A DNA stretch of 47,000 bases from Cristatella mucedo (GCA_009760855.2 WPIO01000004.1:5413001-5460000); one strand, 5' to 3'; counted from the stretch's first letter, positions 10,829-22,572 are shown. The notes: a model not told the origin generated them from the letters alone. Numbers and translations: made by a program.

Positions 10829-10992
10829 CGACAGCAGTGAGGTGCTCACACGGGATCGGCACCCGGGAGGTCACGTGGGTACGAGTCCTGCAGTGGGCGA
10901 TCCTTTATTGCCCACTGCAAGTGGTGGTGTTAGCTTTTAAGGCTCTTCTGCCGTCATATAAGAGAGGCTGTTAAGTCGGCTAATTTAAATTT
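10829..10992 (+). mobile_element. tRNA-derived SINE copy with a perfect internal hairpin
   Basis: Head (GAGGTGCTCACACGGGATCG, GTGGGTACGAGTCCTGC), body and end (AGGCTCTTCTGCCG, AGGCTGTTAAGTCGGC). At 10889-10919 TGCAGTGGGC and GCCCACTGCA form a perfect 10-bp stem with an 11-nt loop. Confidence 0.78.
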
Positions 10993-11894
10993 AAGTGATG
11001 AAAAGAGTGGACGCTAGTGCTGCTGTTTTAGCAGCGGTGACAGCAGTCGGCAATGAGCATATAACCTGAAATTATTCTAAGCTGTTCTTATTCGAACAAA
11101 AACAGTGTGAGCGCTGTGCCCCAGTTGCTGTCTCTACCATTTAAATACAGTGCTGCCCAACAAGCAGGATTCATCGAGGGGGAAGCATCGAAGCAACGGC
11201 TGCACGATGGCCAAGGAAGTCGGCCAGGATTAAGCCAAGGTGGCTAGTGCCTCGACTTGGCTAAGAGCAGCCAATCGTGGGAAGGCTCCTCGAGCACACC
11301 GGATGCTTTACTTGCACGCTGTGCTAATTCATCATTCTAAATCTTGATTGCCATCGAAAGTTGCCACGTCGACAGCGCAGACAGTTCTGCCACAGGCTGG
11401 AACCCCCCTACCTCCCTCCCTCCGAGATGAAGAGCTTTGTCCAGGCATGGCGTCCATTTAGCGCCGGCTCCCTTTTTTCTTCAGCCAACTGGGACAAGCG
11501 ATTAAACATATATTCTAGGAGCAATTAGAGCTGCGAATCCATAAGCTGTTCCTGTGCTATCCTGTGCTAGCCTCGTTGAGGCCGTGTTGCATGAATATTG
11601 CTCTTCGTAAACAGTCACTCTCCTAAAATTGGTTCATTAAGCTTAGGCTTACGTCGAAGTGGACATACTGTGCTTCGGATGACAGACTAGTGACTAACGC
11701 AAAGCCAGCAGCAAGGACGCTCCAGCCAACAATAGCCGGTGCTGACCAAACCGTATGCATTGTTGCACACTCCCATTCCAAGTTATAAATCTGATCAATT
11801 CCCACAAAATCATCTAAAAAATGGTCGAAAACACTCATCCCAAGGTCGTTCTTTTCGGTCGATGTCGGCAAGTCGGCAAGAAATAGATTACTAT

Positions 11895-12036
11895 CGGCTG
11901 CCTTCTGATGTGAAAAGCTGATTCATTTGGAACTTGCACTACCTAATAACATACACGAGTCCTTTCCGGATTTGACGACTTTTAAAAAGATGCTGCAAGC
12001 CTACCTGTTCCACAAAGCCTTTGCTCTGTCCAAGTG
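11895..12036 (+). mobile_element. CR1/L2-type LINE remnant, last codons of RT protein
   Basis: One frame reads LELALPNNIHESFPDLTTFK then KMLQAYLFHKAFALSK and stop. This fits the family-wide ending W-N-x-LP-x-x-I-x-x-S-x-x-L-x-x-FK-x-x-L-x-x-x-L-F. It differs from families A and B, so it probably belongs to a third family. Confidence 0.65.
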
Positions 12037-13584
12037 ACAGGTTCTTTCGTGCGGTTGTGCACAATTAAAGTGTGCATCTTGTAACAAAGTGCAATGTGGA
12101 CCTGTCTTTTTCCCTGCGTGCCTTGCTAACCCGTGTGCAACTGAGTAAGTGTTACTAACCCAAAGTGGTACAAATTAAGAGGCGGTGAGGCTTTTGTGTG
12201 CTTGTGCGTGCTTGTCTTAGCATCACAATTGTGTGCTTTTGCATGGTTGCCTGTGAATGATACCTCGCTTTTCATAAACTATTGGTTACTAGGTTTCAGC
12301 CAAGTTCAAGTATGAACGAAAAATTTGAACAAAGAATAATCTCAGCAGATCTAACAAAAACCCGGGCTCCATTTCCGGAAGATGAAGATAGTGCACTGCG
12401 AATGTCGGGAAAAAATGCAAAACACAAAGCGAAGCAGCACAGACGCAAAACTCACACTTTGAAACAATCATGTTCTGAATGGTAAATGTTATTGCAACGC
12501 TCTCAAAATGCCCGAGAGACGGAAGCAGAAAAAGCCGAACGACTCGCTCACACGACTCGCTCTAGCAACAACGAACGAGACGTCGGAGAGAGGGAAGAAG
12601 CAGCAGCATTGCTGCTGTATAGCAAAAAGAAAAAGGAATTGTTTAACCGAAATTGCACAAAATTTTAATGAAATTCCCTTTCCTTGCATCCAACTGCAAT
12701 GCAAATACCTTGTACTCGACTTGCTGATTAATTAGCGCGTTAAAAATCTGTTTTCAGATGGTCAAATTATGTAAAACCAAGGAAGAAATGGATCTGAGCT
12801 AGAAATGCAAAAAGGGACATAGTGTATAGAGCAGAAGCTTCTGCACTACGCCATGGCATGCCCTTGGAAAAATCCTCATGATTTCACAGTCCTGTGAAGT
12901 TCCAGAGTGTAGCGTCATATAATACTCGGTTCTATAATCGTGCACTAGTATGTTATAAATCTTGCATGCGTGTTATGCAATCGTGGCGGGCTTATTCAAT
13001 AGTAACTACTAAAAAACCAAGCTAAATATCCGGGTTGATTGCTCTCTTGCAACGACTTGTAAAGCACCTGAAGATAACTTACGTTATAACTACGTTATCG
13101 TAGGGCTCTAAGCAAAAAACTTACTGTTATAACTCAGTCTAATAACAGGCCGGCGAATAGAATATACATCTCCTATTGGCATAGCAAGAAACCCGATTCG
13201 GTTGCCTAAACAAACCGTCAAAAGGTCCTCTTCCATTCTCTTGCATAAGGAAAAGCACTGCCAGCCAAGGTTATAAAGGGAATCTGTTAAGCAGCCCACC
13301 CGAGTTTAGCGTTTCGTTTTACTTTTATTTTTTCCAATTATTTATTTGCAAACCAGAGAACATGGCAAGACTTGTCTAAATATAAGGGGCAAGTTTCCAA
13401 AAGCGCAGTGGCGGTGCAAGGCGCCTCGAGGCTCTCGGAGACACATGATTGGCCGGAATCGCCCTGCCCGTCGTCTGCTCGGCCAAGGAGCCTGCTCTCT
13501 GCAAGCTCTCTCACAAAGCGCACCTCAAGTCTGCCTACCTTCAGCTACATAACATCTATAATATTACCACTAATTAACCACTGA

Positions 13585-13735
13585 TTTGCTGATGCTGGGC
13601 ATGCTACCACAAACCATATAATGCTTGTTGTGCCACTTGTTCCACTACCCATCCGATCATGATTCCCTAGCAGCACCGACTGTAAAGTTCGTACAAAGAG
13701 ATTAAGCTCTCTGAGGGTGCACCACTTACGCTTTT
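13585..13735 (+). mobile_element. LINE A-related 3' UTR remnant
   Basis: Contains GATGCTGGGCATGCTACCAC and AGAGATTAAGCTCTCTGAGG, the inner part of the family A 3' stem-loop, with a degraded outer stem. Confidence 0.6.
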
Positions 13736-13837
13736 TTCCTATTATTGAGCCGGAAACGATGGCACGGCACAGCACAGCAGCCCCTCAGCTCGAAAGCTGT
13801 CGAGCTACATACAGCTGCATATACGATTAGCGGCTAC

Positions 13838-13854
13838 GGGGGGGGGGGGGGGGG
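13838..13854. repeat. Homopolymer of 17 G
   Basis: Uninterrupted G run; further G or C runs of 9-17 nt occur at 8091-8100, 14049-14059, 15424-15436 and 23348-23364. Confidence 0.95.
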
Positions 13855-14865
13855 ACCCAAACAAAGCCAGCAAGATAGTGCCAGCTACCCTTCTTCCGGC
13901 TGCAGCCATACGAAGGGTAGCGGTAGCCGGAAGCACAGAACGCGTATACACCTCCCTCCCCCCCCTTCAAGCCAACCGTCTGCCGGTGCAACCATCACTC
14001 AGCTTGTGCCAGGCTTTCATGCTCTGAGGCTGCCGGGGCTGCCACCGCTGGGGGGGGGGTGCAGAGCCGGCTGCCAGGCAGAATGCTTCACCTGACGGCT
14101 TGGAGGTCAAGCAGTGCTAGGTTGGCTGTTGCTGCTACTCCTGAACCCAAACAAGCTATGGGCCAGGCACCCAAATTGTCTGCAGCTGGTTGAGGAGGCT
14201 CGGACAGGCCAGAGGCCAGAGGTCTCGGTCGAAGGTGAAACCGGCAGAGCCATGATGCCATCGCATTACGTATTCCCAAGAAACCGCAAAAAAAACTCGT
14301 GCGATTGGGCCGACAGCAGATGCCAGGTTTGTCACGGCAGCATCACAGACCATTGACCTACTGGCTGACTGTGGGTGTGGGGTTTGCCAGCTTGGACCAG
14401 CGCCAAGCGCCCGGAAGTACGTCCCGGGGCAAGCAGGACTCTGCAAAAAGGGAACTGCAGCAATAGAGGAACAGGTCGGCAAAGGCGAGCAGGGAGTGCT
14501 AAGTAGCCTTTAGTCACCAGGGAGTTGGTGTATCAATACCCTGATGGCTAAGTAAGATGTGCCACCAGTAGCTCCTTCTTTCAAAAGGAGCTACTGATCC
14601 AGCGCTGGAGGCATTATCCAACTAAGGCTCCCCTCAAGATCCAGCTGCTGATCCATCCTTTTAATCTGCTTAGCACCCACCTCCTCCTCCTTTGCTTGCT
14701 GGGCACTGCTGCATCAAGTCAAGCAACTGACAACTGGCTTGCGCCACGAATCTGCTTTGCCACGACAATCTGAACGATGCAACAGGCTATCAAGTGTGCA
14801 TGTGCACACAGACACACACAGACAAAGACACACGTACCCACATGTACATACACAAAAAACAAACC

Positions 14866-14868
<3 letters not shown>

Positions 14869-14901
<33 letters not shown>
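14869..14901. repeat. (AC)n microsatellite
   Basis: Pure AC after ACACAGACA-rich DNA. Confidence 0.96.
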
Positions 14902-14902
<1 letters not shown>

Positions 14903-14989
14903 GCACTTCACACCCAAATCAACGGCCTCATTTAAAGACTTGGTGGCCAGAAATATGTTAAATAGCAATACATAAATAAAATTGTGTTA

Positions 14990-15125
14990 ATTAGCAGAAG
15001 AGACTTGGCGGCTTCCAAGCCAATTGCAGCTGCCATTAAGGAATTACATGCTTACATGACTCGAACCGGCGGCCTAAGCAGTGAAGTGCAAGCACCTTAC
15101 TATCGGCAAAGGCCGTGTACTGGCA
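14990..15125 (-). mobile_element. SINE copy, diverged
   Basis: Minus-strand body (AGCAGAAGAG) and head (GACTCGAACCGGCGGCC, AGCACCTTACTATC). Confidence 0.6.
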
Positions 15126-16069
15126 GCACATATTAAAATACACTCCCCTCGACCCAGACTAGCTACCCAACCACTCCATACAGACAGAGGCTTTCTCTAC
15201 AACCATGTCAGCCTAGTGCTCTTGCTCAGCGCTCTGGGTCTCAGCGCTCTGGGTGTCTCAGTGCCCAGGGCCAGAATGCTGGCTTGGGCACTAGAAGGAT
15301 GTTGTAGGCCGTTGCACGCCGACACTGATCAGAGCCGACATTGCTGCGTGGGGAGATTGGTTGGGGAGCTGCACAACTGCTGCGAAAGCGTGAGCCACTG
15401 CTGAGTGGTAGGCTTGTGCGCCACCCCCCCCCCCCCACCTTCGAACACCGGGCTCCCCAGGAAATGCATCGCCTCCATTGCAGCCGCAACGGTCAGTCTG
15501 CTCGTGCCGACAACTGGCACCGCCTGCCCCACTCTGCCTAAGAGTGCTTCGCCTCGCTCGGCTCAGCTCAGCTCAGCTCTCCTGGCCACGTCCAGAGGCT
15601 GGAGGCATGGCAAAATCAAGCAGCCAAAAGCAGTGGAGCCTCGAGGCCTCGCGTTCAAAATCCGGGGCAGCCGTCGAGTGGCGCTGCGATCCTGTGCACC
15701 CGCACGGGCTTGGCAGAGAGGGGGAAGAAAGCCACACACGGCGGAGGCCGGCGCCCAGCCTACCGGTCCCATACCAACGAGTGGCAATACCGAGCATCGG
15801 GCAAAATGCTGGCTCATAGGAAGTGACAATCCGAAGCAGGAGATTGGCGACCGATTGCACGGATGGCATCGCTAGCGATTAGTCTGAGGCCTCCTGTAAC
15901 CAGGAGAACCGGGAGACTTTGAGTTTCGGCACACACAGCGGCCTGGCAACTGGCAAATGACCGGAGACACCGGCAGCTAGCCCTGGAATGTGGAGACTAT
16001 TATTTGCCTACGCATCTGCCGAATCGGTCACATTTCAGGCACCCCAGGTTAGTCAAAATCCCGGCTCTG
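15126..16069. other. USF3-like intron, GC-rich stretch with overlapping frames
   Basis: Frames on both strands at 15241-15875 overlap and lack known motifs. A minus-strand peptide MEAMHFLGSPVFE before a GT at about 15440 fits no phase of the USF3-like gene. Confidence 0.45.
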
Positions 16070-16728
16070 GCAGCTTTGCTCTTGCCTGGACATTACAGGC
16101 ACTGCATTGCAATTGCTCACAACATATCTCAGTGGGAGATTCCACAATATTTGTGTGGACGGAAAAAGATCGTCCGAGGAATCACTGAAGTGTGGGGGTA
16201 CCGCAAGGCTGTGCGCTTGGTCCGCTGCTTCTCTTCGGAGTTCATACTCTCCCTCTTGCCGATGTGACCGCCAAGCACAGTCTAGGCATTCACTTCTATG
16301 CATACGGCTATACTCAGCTATACCTTTGCGTCGACCCCTGCCAGCACTCCCAGCATGATAAACTCTCTTCTCTCAACTCCCTTGCTGCATGTATTGCTGA
16401 CAATCTGCACCTCTGGATGGCAGCATATTTTTTCAAATGAAATGACAATAAAACCCAACTTACTAGTTATGAGTAAACCAAGTGTGACTCAAAAATTGCA
16501 AAACCTGTCGCTCAAAATCGGCTCTGCCAGCATCTCATTTTGAAACTGCACGAAGTCTATTCGTCCTGTTCCAAAGTGACCTTTCATTTGACGATCGCAT
16601 CAGCTCTATGGGCCACCCTAACTGTGTTATGCTTGTTGACATTGTGCATGCAACCACTGCATGCTTGCTTTACAGCAAATGTTAATTGCCTATACAGAGA
16701 TTAAGTTCTCTCAGGGTGGTATGCAAAT

Positions 16729-16778
<50 letters not shown>

Positions 16779-16790
16779 TGCTCATCATGC
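16070..16790 (+). mobile_element. LINE family A copy with a large internal deletion
   Basis: It aligns from the YLSGR region (16120) through a damaged YADDTQ (Y-A-Y-G-Y-T-Q) to FVLFQSDLSFDD at about 16600. It then jumps straight to the 3' UTR (GCATGCTTGC...CAGCAAATG), a diverged stem-loop and a long (ATT)n at 16731-16779. The C-terminal region is absent. Confidence 0.8.
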
Positions 16791-17129
16791 AGGGCCAGCT
16801 GTTCTCAGCTAAGCAGTTAAGTCATCGTGAGATGGAGCATACACCACAGCACCGAAGATCGCACGAGCAAGCTGATGATGCTCCCCCCCCAAAAAATAAG
16901 TGTGATCGCCAGACAAGTGCAAACCACGCGGCACTCAAGCATCTGGTCAGCATTTACTCTTCAAGATTTCCATCGCAGCACCTAATTATCTGACTCAAAT
17001 CGTACAGTAGTGCGACTCGGGGCGGCGATATTGCTATTATTCTTCGGCTGTAGTAAATTGGTAAATTCCACTGAGAGATGGGGTAACTGTCACTGGGTCC
17101 AATGACGACTAGCAAATCGGTTACAAAGG

Positions 17130-17400
17130 TGTTAATGCAATGCAACGTATCTCCATCTGTAACTTCACGAAGCCACAAAGACTAAGTTGGTTTTTGGCAT
17201 GGAAGTTTTGTATAGCGCACTCACAGCCTAAGCGGCTTTCGGTAAGCCCTCGGTAGCCAACAGACTTCGTCTCGAGCAACAAAGAGAAAGTAAGAAGCAT
17301 AGCTGAGTGAGGAGAAAAGTCGAGGACGTGAGTAGCATGCAAGTCGTAGCTCAACACGGCTGAAAAGGATGTGCCACAGTCAGCAGCAGGAGAATAGATG
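17130..17400 (-). mobile_element. LINE family B 3' UTR fragment
   Basis: Minus-strand match to the B 3' UTR from the AATGCAATGCAACGTATCTC end through CAGACTTCGTCTCGAGCAAC to the block for GGATGAGCCA. Confidence 0.75.
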
Positions 17401-18023
17401 GCCTAGCACATTTAGCCTTTGCCATTTAATTTTTCCATTCAGACTTCGAAGTCTCACAGCACACAGGGAGTGAGCCAATGTAGGAGGATCTCGAGACATC
17501 GATAGTGAGTAAGATTCAATAGTTGGTAACCAAGCAATCTTTGTCCGGATCCAATTAGATCAATTTCGAGTCACGCACATAGTGGTGTACAGCCGATAGC
17601 TGATTCGAATTGAGGGGCACGATAGCCCAATCAGCAACCAACTCTACCCCCACGTGATGTTGCCGGCACGACCAAGAGTAGTCTCCTCAGAGGGTCTTTG
17701 CTGCTGCTGCTGCTGGAAACCACAGAGATCTTAATCTAAAACGACTCGTGGAATAGCTGCGCAGGCTCGTTTTCCACGTCAGAGCTTCTTATTCGTGGAA
17801 CTTGAAATGGAGCCAGATTATTCTAAGTTACCCTCAGCACGTTGCCGGTTTAGCTAGGGGTGAAATCCGGGTAAGCTTAACGTTTTGCACCTGCATCGAG
17901 CGTGGTATCTGCACTTATGCATCGAGCGGCTCGAGTTCATCGCCTCTCACCGCCAGCCACACACTAACGAGAGGACTGCTCTTGCTGGCAACCCAGCCAC
18001 ATGCGGACGGTTGGATGGACGGA

Positions 18024-18054
<31 letters not shown>

Positions 18055-19502
18055 CAGGTGGATCTACTGTCGGCAGCAGGCCACAAAGAGATGCCACACT
18101 GCCAGCCTCCTCTTCGGCAGAGCCAGGCGCCCGTGACGACTCAACGATTTATCTTCCGGGCTGATGCCCTCCTCCTGGGCTGCTTGCTAATCGTTTCGGG
18201 TGGGTAGGGCTGTGGCAACCCTCCCTCGTCAGCTCAGACTGCCACAGCCACAGTGTCCACTGAGCTCGATGCTTGAGCCACAGGCTGCCGAGTCTCGTTG
18301 GCAGAGCTCAATGCCACGAGGCCACTGCTTCTGCTTCCTTTCTACATGCTTTGACAGCCGCCGCCGTCAAGCAGGCTTCTCGAGGCCGCGAGGCAGCGGC
18401 TCACTCACTCACCTGAACTCACTCTGGAGCACTCCTGCTGCTCTGTTGCCCCGAAGCAGCAGATCTGCCACATGTCACTAGAGATCAACAGCGCGAGACA
18501 AGGGGGTAGACGGGAGCAGGAGCGGGCGCTGCGGCACTGTTGCTCAGCAACTCGGCCAGCGTTGCGAGACAGCGTCGACACACTGCTGGCTGCTGCTGCC
18601 GAGCTGCAGGCACGAGCAGTGGCAGCCCAACGTCGAACCGCGCCCCTCGCTAGCTGTGTGTGTTGGTCATATGTCGCAGGGCGATCGTCTCTTCGGTCGG
18701 ATGCTTTCGGAGGCGATTTCAGCGCACACACTTGCACTCTTGGCACGCTGCCGCGGCAGCAGCATTCGGGGCTGCTGCCTTCACTAGGCGTTGCCGTAGC
18801 AGCAAAAGGCGGAGCACAGAGAGAACGAGAAACTGAACCCGGTGGCACAGACGAGGCATTGGCATTAGCATGGATGATAACGCTATCCCCCGGCGAATGG
18901 CCAGGTAATCCCACACACTGCAGCAGCAGCGGCTGGCGGCAGGAGAAGAAAACAACAGCGCGAGTCAGGTCGGACTAGCTGGCAGCTGGGCCATCCAGAT
19001 TTGCAGCACTGATCAATAGGCTACATGGCCTCCTCTAGAGCTAGACGCCCGGAGGAGGAGAGAGCAGCCGGATTGGTGACCAGATGAGAGAAGAGCGAGC
19101 TTCGTGGAGATCTGGGCATCTGCACATTCGTCAGGGGTCTCCTCGCCCAAGGAGAAGGTCAGGCTACCGGCTAAAAATGGCTGCCAGATCGATGGCCCAT
19201 CCAGATCCCTCGGGCACGCAAGGACTCGAGCCAATCCTCGCCCTCCAACAGAAGCTTCCACCCAGTGGCTCGTCTGGCCACGAGACAGGAAGTGAGTGGG
19301 AAGGTCTCACTAACCGCACGACCCGACGTGAAGTTCATGGGAACCGCAAGCGCAGAGACTAGAGATCGGGCCAGCAAAGCAGCCTCTACACTGTCCGAAT
19401 TGACCAACCTTCGGCTACCTTCCTTTCTGATGTTCCTCATGCTCTTTGGTGATCTTGGCCAAATTTCACTGCCGACCTCGCTAGTCGGAGAAATGGCCAC
19501 AA
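17401..19502. other. USF3-like intron, unassigned; includes an orphan exon-like segment
   Basis: 18413-18477 (minus) has an excellent acceptor and CAG|GTGAGT donor, but no confirmed partner. Open frames at 19013-19527 on the minus strand look partly protein-like (LEGEDWLESLRARGIWM) but match no family I know. Confidence 0.4.
18026..18055. repeat. (CCAG)n microsatellite
   Basis: About 7 tetranucleotide units. Confidence 0.95.
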
Positions 19503-20219
19503 GCTCGTCTCGACTTCTGCAACTCACTGCTTACTGGCCTACCGGCATGTGCGATCAGGCGATTGCAGCCGGTGCAAAACTCTGCAGCTAGGCTTGTCTG
19601 TCGTGAGCGTCGCAGTTGCCACATTACTCCACTTCTCGCCGACCTGCACTGGCTACCAGTGAGGCAACGGATTGACTTCAAGGTTTTGTCGCTCACGTTT
19701 AGGTCCCTTCATTCTATGGCTCCAGCCTATCTCTCCGACATACTCCCCCATCAGGCCAAGCATCGTACCACCCGCTTTCGAAAATTTCGGAATTCAACAG
19801 TCTACAAATACCTCGTACAAACCTCAAATCCTTTGGAGACCGTGCATTTAGTTCGTATGCTCCCAAAGCCTGGAACTCCCTCCCGACCTGCATCAGAACA
19901 TCCCCTGACCTGACCACATTTAAAAGGAACCTACAAACACACCTATTTAGGACAGCATTTAGTGGGTCCCTGTGATTCGTCCTTGATGTGCTTATGAGTG
20001 CTGACACTGTGCATGCTGCCACTAACCACATTTGCATGCTGACCCTGTGCATGTCACCCCTAACCATGTTATTCATTTTGTTTGTTTATCAAGCATGATA
20101 TTTACTCACCATTCAATTGCATTTCCCTTTGCAGCAAATGTAAAGCGCCTAGAGAGAGATTAAGTTCTCTGAGGGCGCTTTATCAAGTGCATTATTATTA
20201 TTATTATTATTATTATTAT
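19503..20219 (+). mobile_element. LINE family A copy, C-terminal third and 3' end
   Basis: It starts at RLDFCNSLLTGLPACAIRRL (frame shared with 36767-38182) and keeps LADLHWLPVRQRIDFKVLSL. A small insertion near 19780 (CGAAAATTTCGG for CTTTTCGG) shifts the frame. The 3' UTR, stem-loop and (ATT)n end at 20219. Very similar to the best copy, hence recent. Confidence 0.9.
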
Positions 20220-21229
20220 AAACAAGTTACAGAAATCTCCTAAATGCAGCTTTGAGCTCAGTCGAGTGAGCCATTGAAGTTGGGCGAAGGCATCTTTATT
20301 CAGACTTCTTTAAAACAGCATCACTAACTGGCACTCCGTCCAGACCGAGTTAGGACTCCGTGGGCTATGAAGGGCAAGATAAGTGAATAATGCAGGGGGG
20401 GGGCGATGAAATGTGCAACAGTCTAAACAATAGTGGCCGGTGGACCACTGCCTTGCAGGTGAGCAACCGATGGTGCATTCAATGCTGGGTAAGAAAAACA
20501 GAAGCCTGCTCATCATAAAAAAGGCAGCAAGGTGATCGCGAAGGAGATAACTATTTGCTGTTGCATTCAGCCCAGCTAATAGCCAGAATCGCAGCTCATC
20601 TAGACTGGCCGGGGATATGACAGAAGCCGCGAGCAAGTTCGTCAGCGAATGGCAGTATTCATAATTTGCTGCCAAGCAATGTAAAAATGCCAGATACGAT
20701 AGGACAGGCACATCTGTGTGTTTGTGGATGAAACATCCGAGCCTTCACACCCTCCAGGGTCAGGGCAGGTTGAAAAATTGATTCCATGTGAGAGTTGATC
20801 GCTCCTGAGCATAGGAGACAACGAGGTCTCCAGGTATCGATGCTTTCGACAGGCACAGGAGATTCCTTTCACCTCAGGATTGACGACAGCTTCCAGCCAT
20901 TGGCATTACCTCATACGAGCTGTGTTCTCAGCTCCTTGCTGGGGTCACAAAGACTAAAGCAGCCGACTCATGCAGTTCGGGCTAACAAGCCCGGCAAGCA
21001 CCAGCAGTCACCCGAATGGGGGCGCACCGATACTGCATGGCTGCTCCGCTAAGGGCTTCCCAGCAGCTTCAGCTGCTCCAGCTACAGCACTACAGCAGAC
21101 AGCAGAGCCTCACCGAGATTTGAGGGCAACCACTGCCGGAAAGAGTCGCCACGGGTCAGGGCACCAGCAGCTGCCATGCCCAAGCCCAAAAGCCAATGGC
21201 ATTGCACCAGTGGCATTGCTGAAGCCTCG
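20220..21229. other. Intron sequence with a degenerate minus-strand frame
   Basis: Minus-strand frames at 20310-20872 (for example KHRYLETSLSPMLRSDQLSH) change frame several times. They could be a decayed mobile-element gene, but no catalytic motif is visible. Confidence 0.35.
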
Positions 21230-21658
21230 ACCCTCGGAGGACCGGACCCTCGGAGGACCGGACCCTCGGAGGACCGGACCCTCGGAGGACCGGACCCTCG
21301 GAGGACCGGACCCTCGGAGGACCGGACCCTCGGAGGACCGGATCCTCGGAAGACCGGACCCTCGGAAGACCGGACCCTCGGAGGAACGGACCCTCGGAGG
21401 AACGGACCCTCGGAGGAACGGACCCTCGGAGGACCGGACCCTCGGAGGAACGGACCCTCGGAGGAACGGACCCTCGGAGGACCGGACCCTCGGAGGAGCG
21501 GACCCTCGGACGAATGGACCCTCGGACGAATGGACCCTCGGACGAATGGACCCTCGGACGAATGGACCCTCGGAGGAACGGACCCTCGGAGGACTGGACC
21601 CTCGGACGAACGGACCCTCGGAGGACCAGACCATCGGAGGACTGGACCCTCGGAGGAC
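21230..21658. repeat. Minisatellite, 16-bp unit, about 27 copies
   Basis: The unit is CCCTCGGAGGACCGGA, with variants GGAACGGA and ACGAATGGA clustered toward the 3' half. Because 16 is not a multiple of 3, each frame reads the same 16-residue cycle, so several frames on both strands stay open over 170-270 codons. These frames are artefacts of the repeat. Confidence 0.97.
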
Positions 21659-21704
21659 GTCGTGATGCAGCAGCTGCTGGCACACCCAGATGGCAGCCAC
21701 AGTG

Positions 21705-21782
21705 CACACTGAGCAGCACTTTGCACGCTGCACACTGAGCAGCACTTTGCACGCTGCACACTGAGCAGCACTTAGCACGCTG
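21705..21782. repeat. 26-bp tandem repeat, 3 copies
   Basis: Units of CACACTGAGCAGCACTTTGC plus ACGCTG; the last unit has one change (CTTAGC). A single diverged half-unit is near 22165. Confidence 0.93.
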
Positions 21783-22212
21783 CCAGCTCGGCAACTGCTT
21801 GCAGGTGGCATGGCCACACACTTCTGTGCAGCATCACTAGAAAGACAATATAAACGATGCGCTTCATCGGACGGCACGAAAGAGAGGGATCGACAACACT
21901 TCCACGTCGCTCGCTCGCTCCCTCCTAAGCACGCAAGCATCCTTGCAATTCCCTGACAGCCTCATCAAACAGCATCATACAGGGGGAGGGGCACGATGAG
22001 CGAAAGCAGTCAGCAGTCATCGAAGTGAGCCGATTGGGCGACACACTGAGTAACATGCAAGGGCAGCAGAATAAAGACGGGCTAGCGTTGGAATGAAGTA
22101 GTCAACCAACTCTGAAGAGCACTGCATGGGTCAGGTCAGGAATGGGTTTGAAACGAAAGCTCATACACTGAGCAGCACTCAGCACTCTACCTATCTACCT
22201 ATCTCCCGCTAC

Positions 22213-22428
22213 TATTCGTCGTTGATGTGCTTATGAGTGCTGACACTGTGCATGCTGCCACTAACCACATTTGCATGCTGACCCTGTGCATGTCACCCCT
22301 AACCATATTATTCATTTCGTTTGTTTTTCAAGCATGATTTTACTTACCATTCAATTGCATTTCACTTTACAGCAAATGTAAAGCACATAGAGAGAGATTA
22401 AGTTCTCTGAGGGCGCTTTATCAAGTGA

Positions 22429-22459
<31 letters not shown>
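22213..22459 (+). mobile_element. LINE family A copy, 3' UTR only
   Basis: Matches the 3' UTR from ATTCGTCGTTGATGTGCTTA through the stem-loop to (ATT)n. The coding part is absent, as in a heavily 5'-truncated insertion. Confidence 0.88.
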
Positions 22460-22460
<1 letters not shown>

Positions 22461-22572
22461 TGCTACCCCACCTGCAGTAGCCAGCAGCAGCACAAGTCAG
22501 CCCCCCCAGCCTGTGACAGCAGTCAGCAGCAGGCTTGTCGCATCACGTGGTCAACACGTGGTGGCTGAGCTG

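Larger units (their letters stand above)
12037..14860. other. USF3-like intron sequence, mostly featureless
   Basis: Apart from the LINE tail at 13585-13735 and G runs, nothing recognisable. Frames are short and repetitive in composition. Confidence 0.5.

Noticed and set aside
13545-13775. Minus-strand mini-exon reading M-L-C-R-A-I-V-S-G-S-I-I-G-K-K before a GTAAGT
   Set aside because: It runs into a LINE A 3' tail, and the exit phase does not fit any downstream exon used here.
15241-15532. First coding exon of the USF3-like gene starting M-E-A-M-H-F-L-G-S-P
   Set aside because: The donor after FE leaves one base, whereas the bHLH exon acceptor at 7653 requires two; the 24284-24300 exon fits better.
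20310-20872. A DIRS- or gypsy-like polymerase fragment on the minus strand
   Set aside because: Some stretches look protein-like, but no catalytic motif could be found and the frame shifts several times, so no family is claimed.
21082-21940. Repeated-residue proteins of 170-276 codons
   Set aside because: They are the 16-bp minisatellite read in different frames on both strands.
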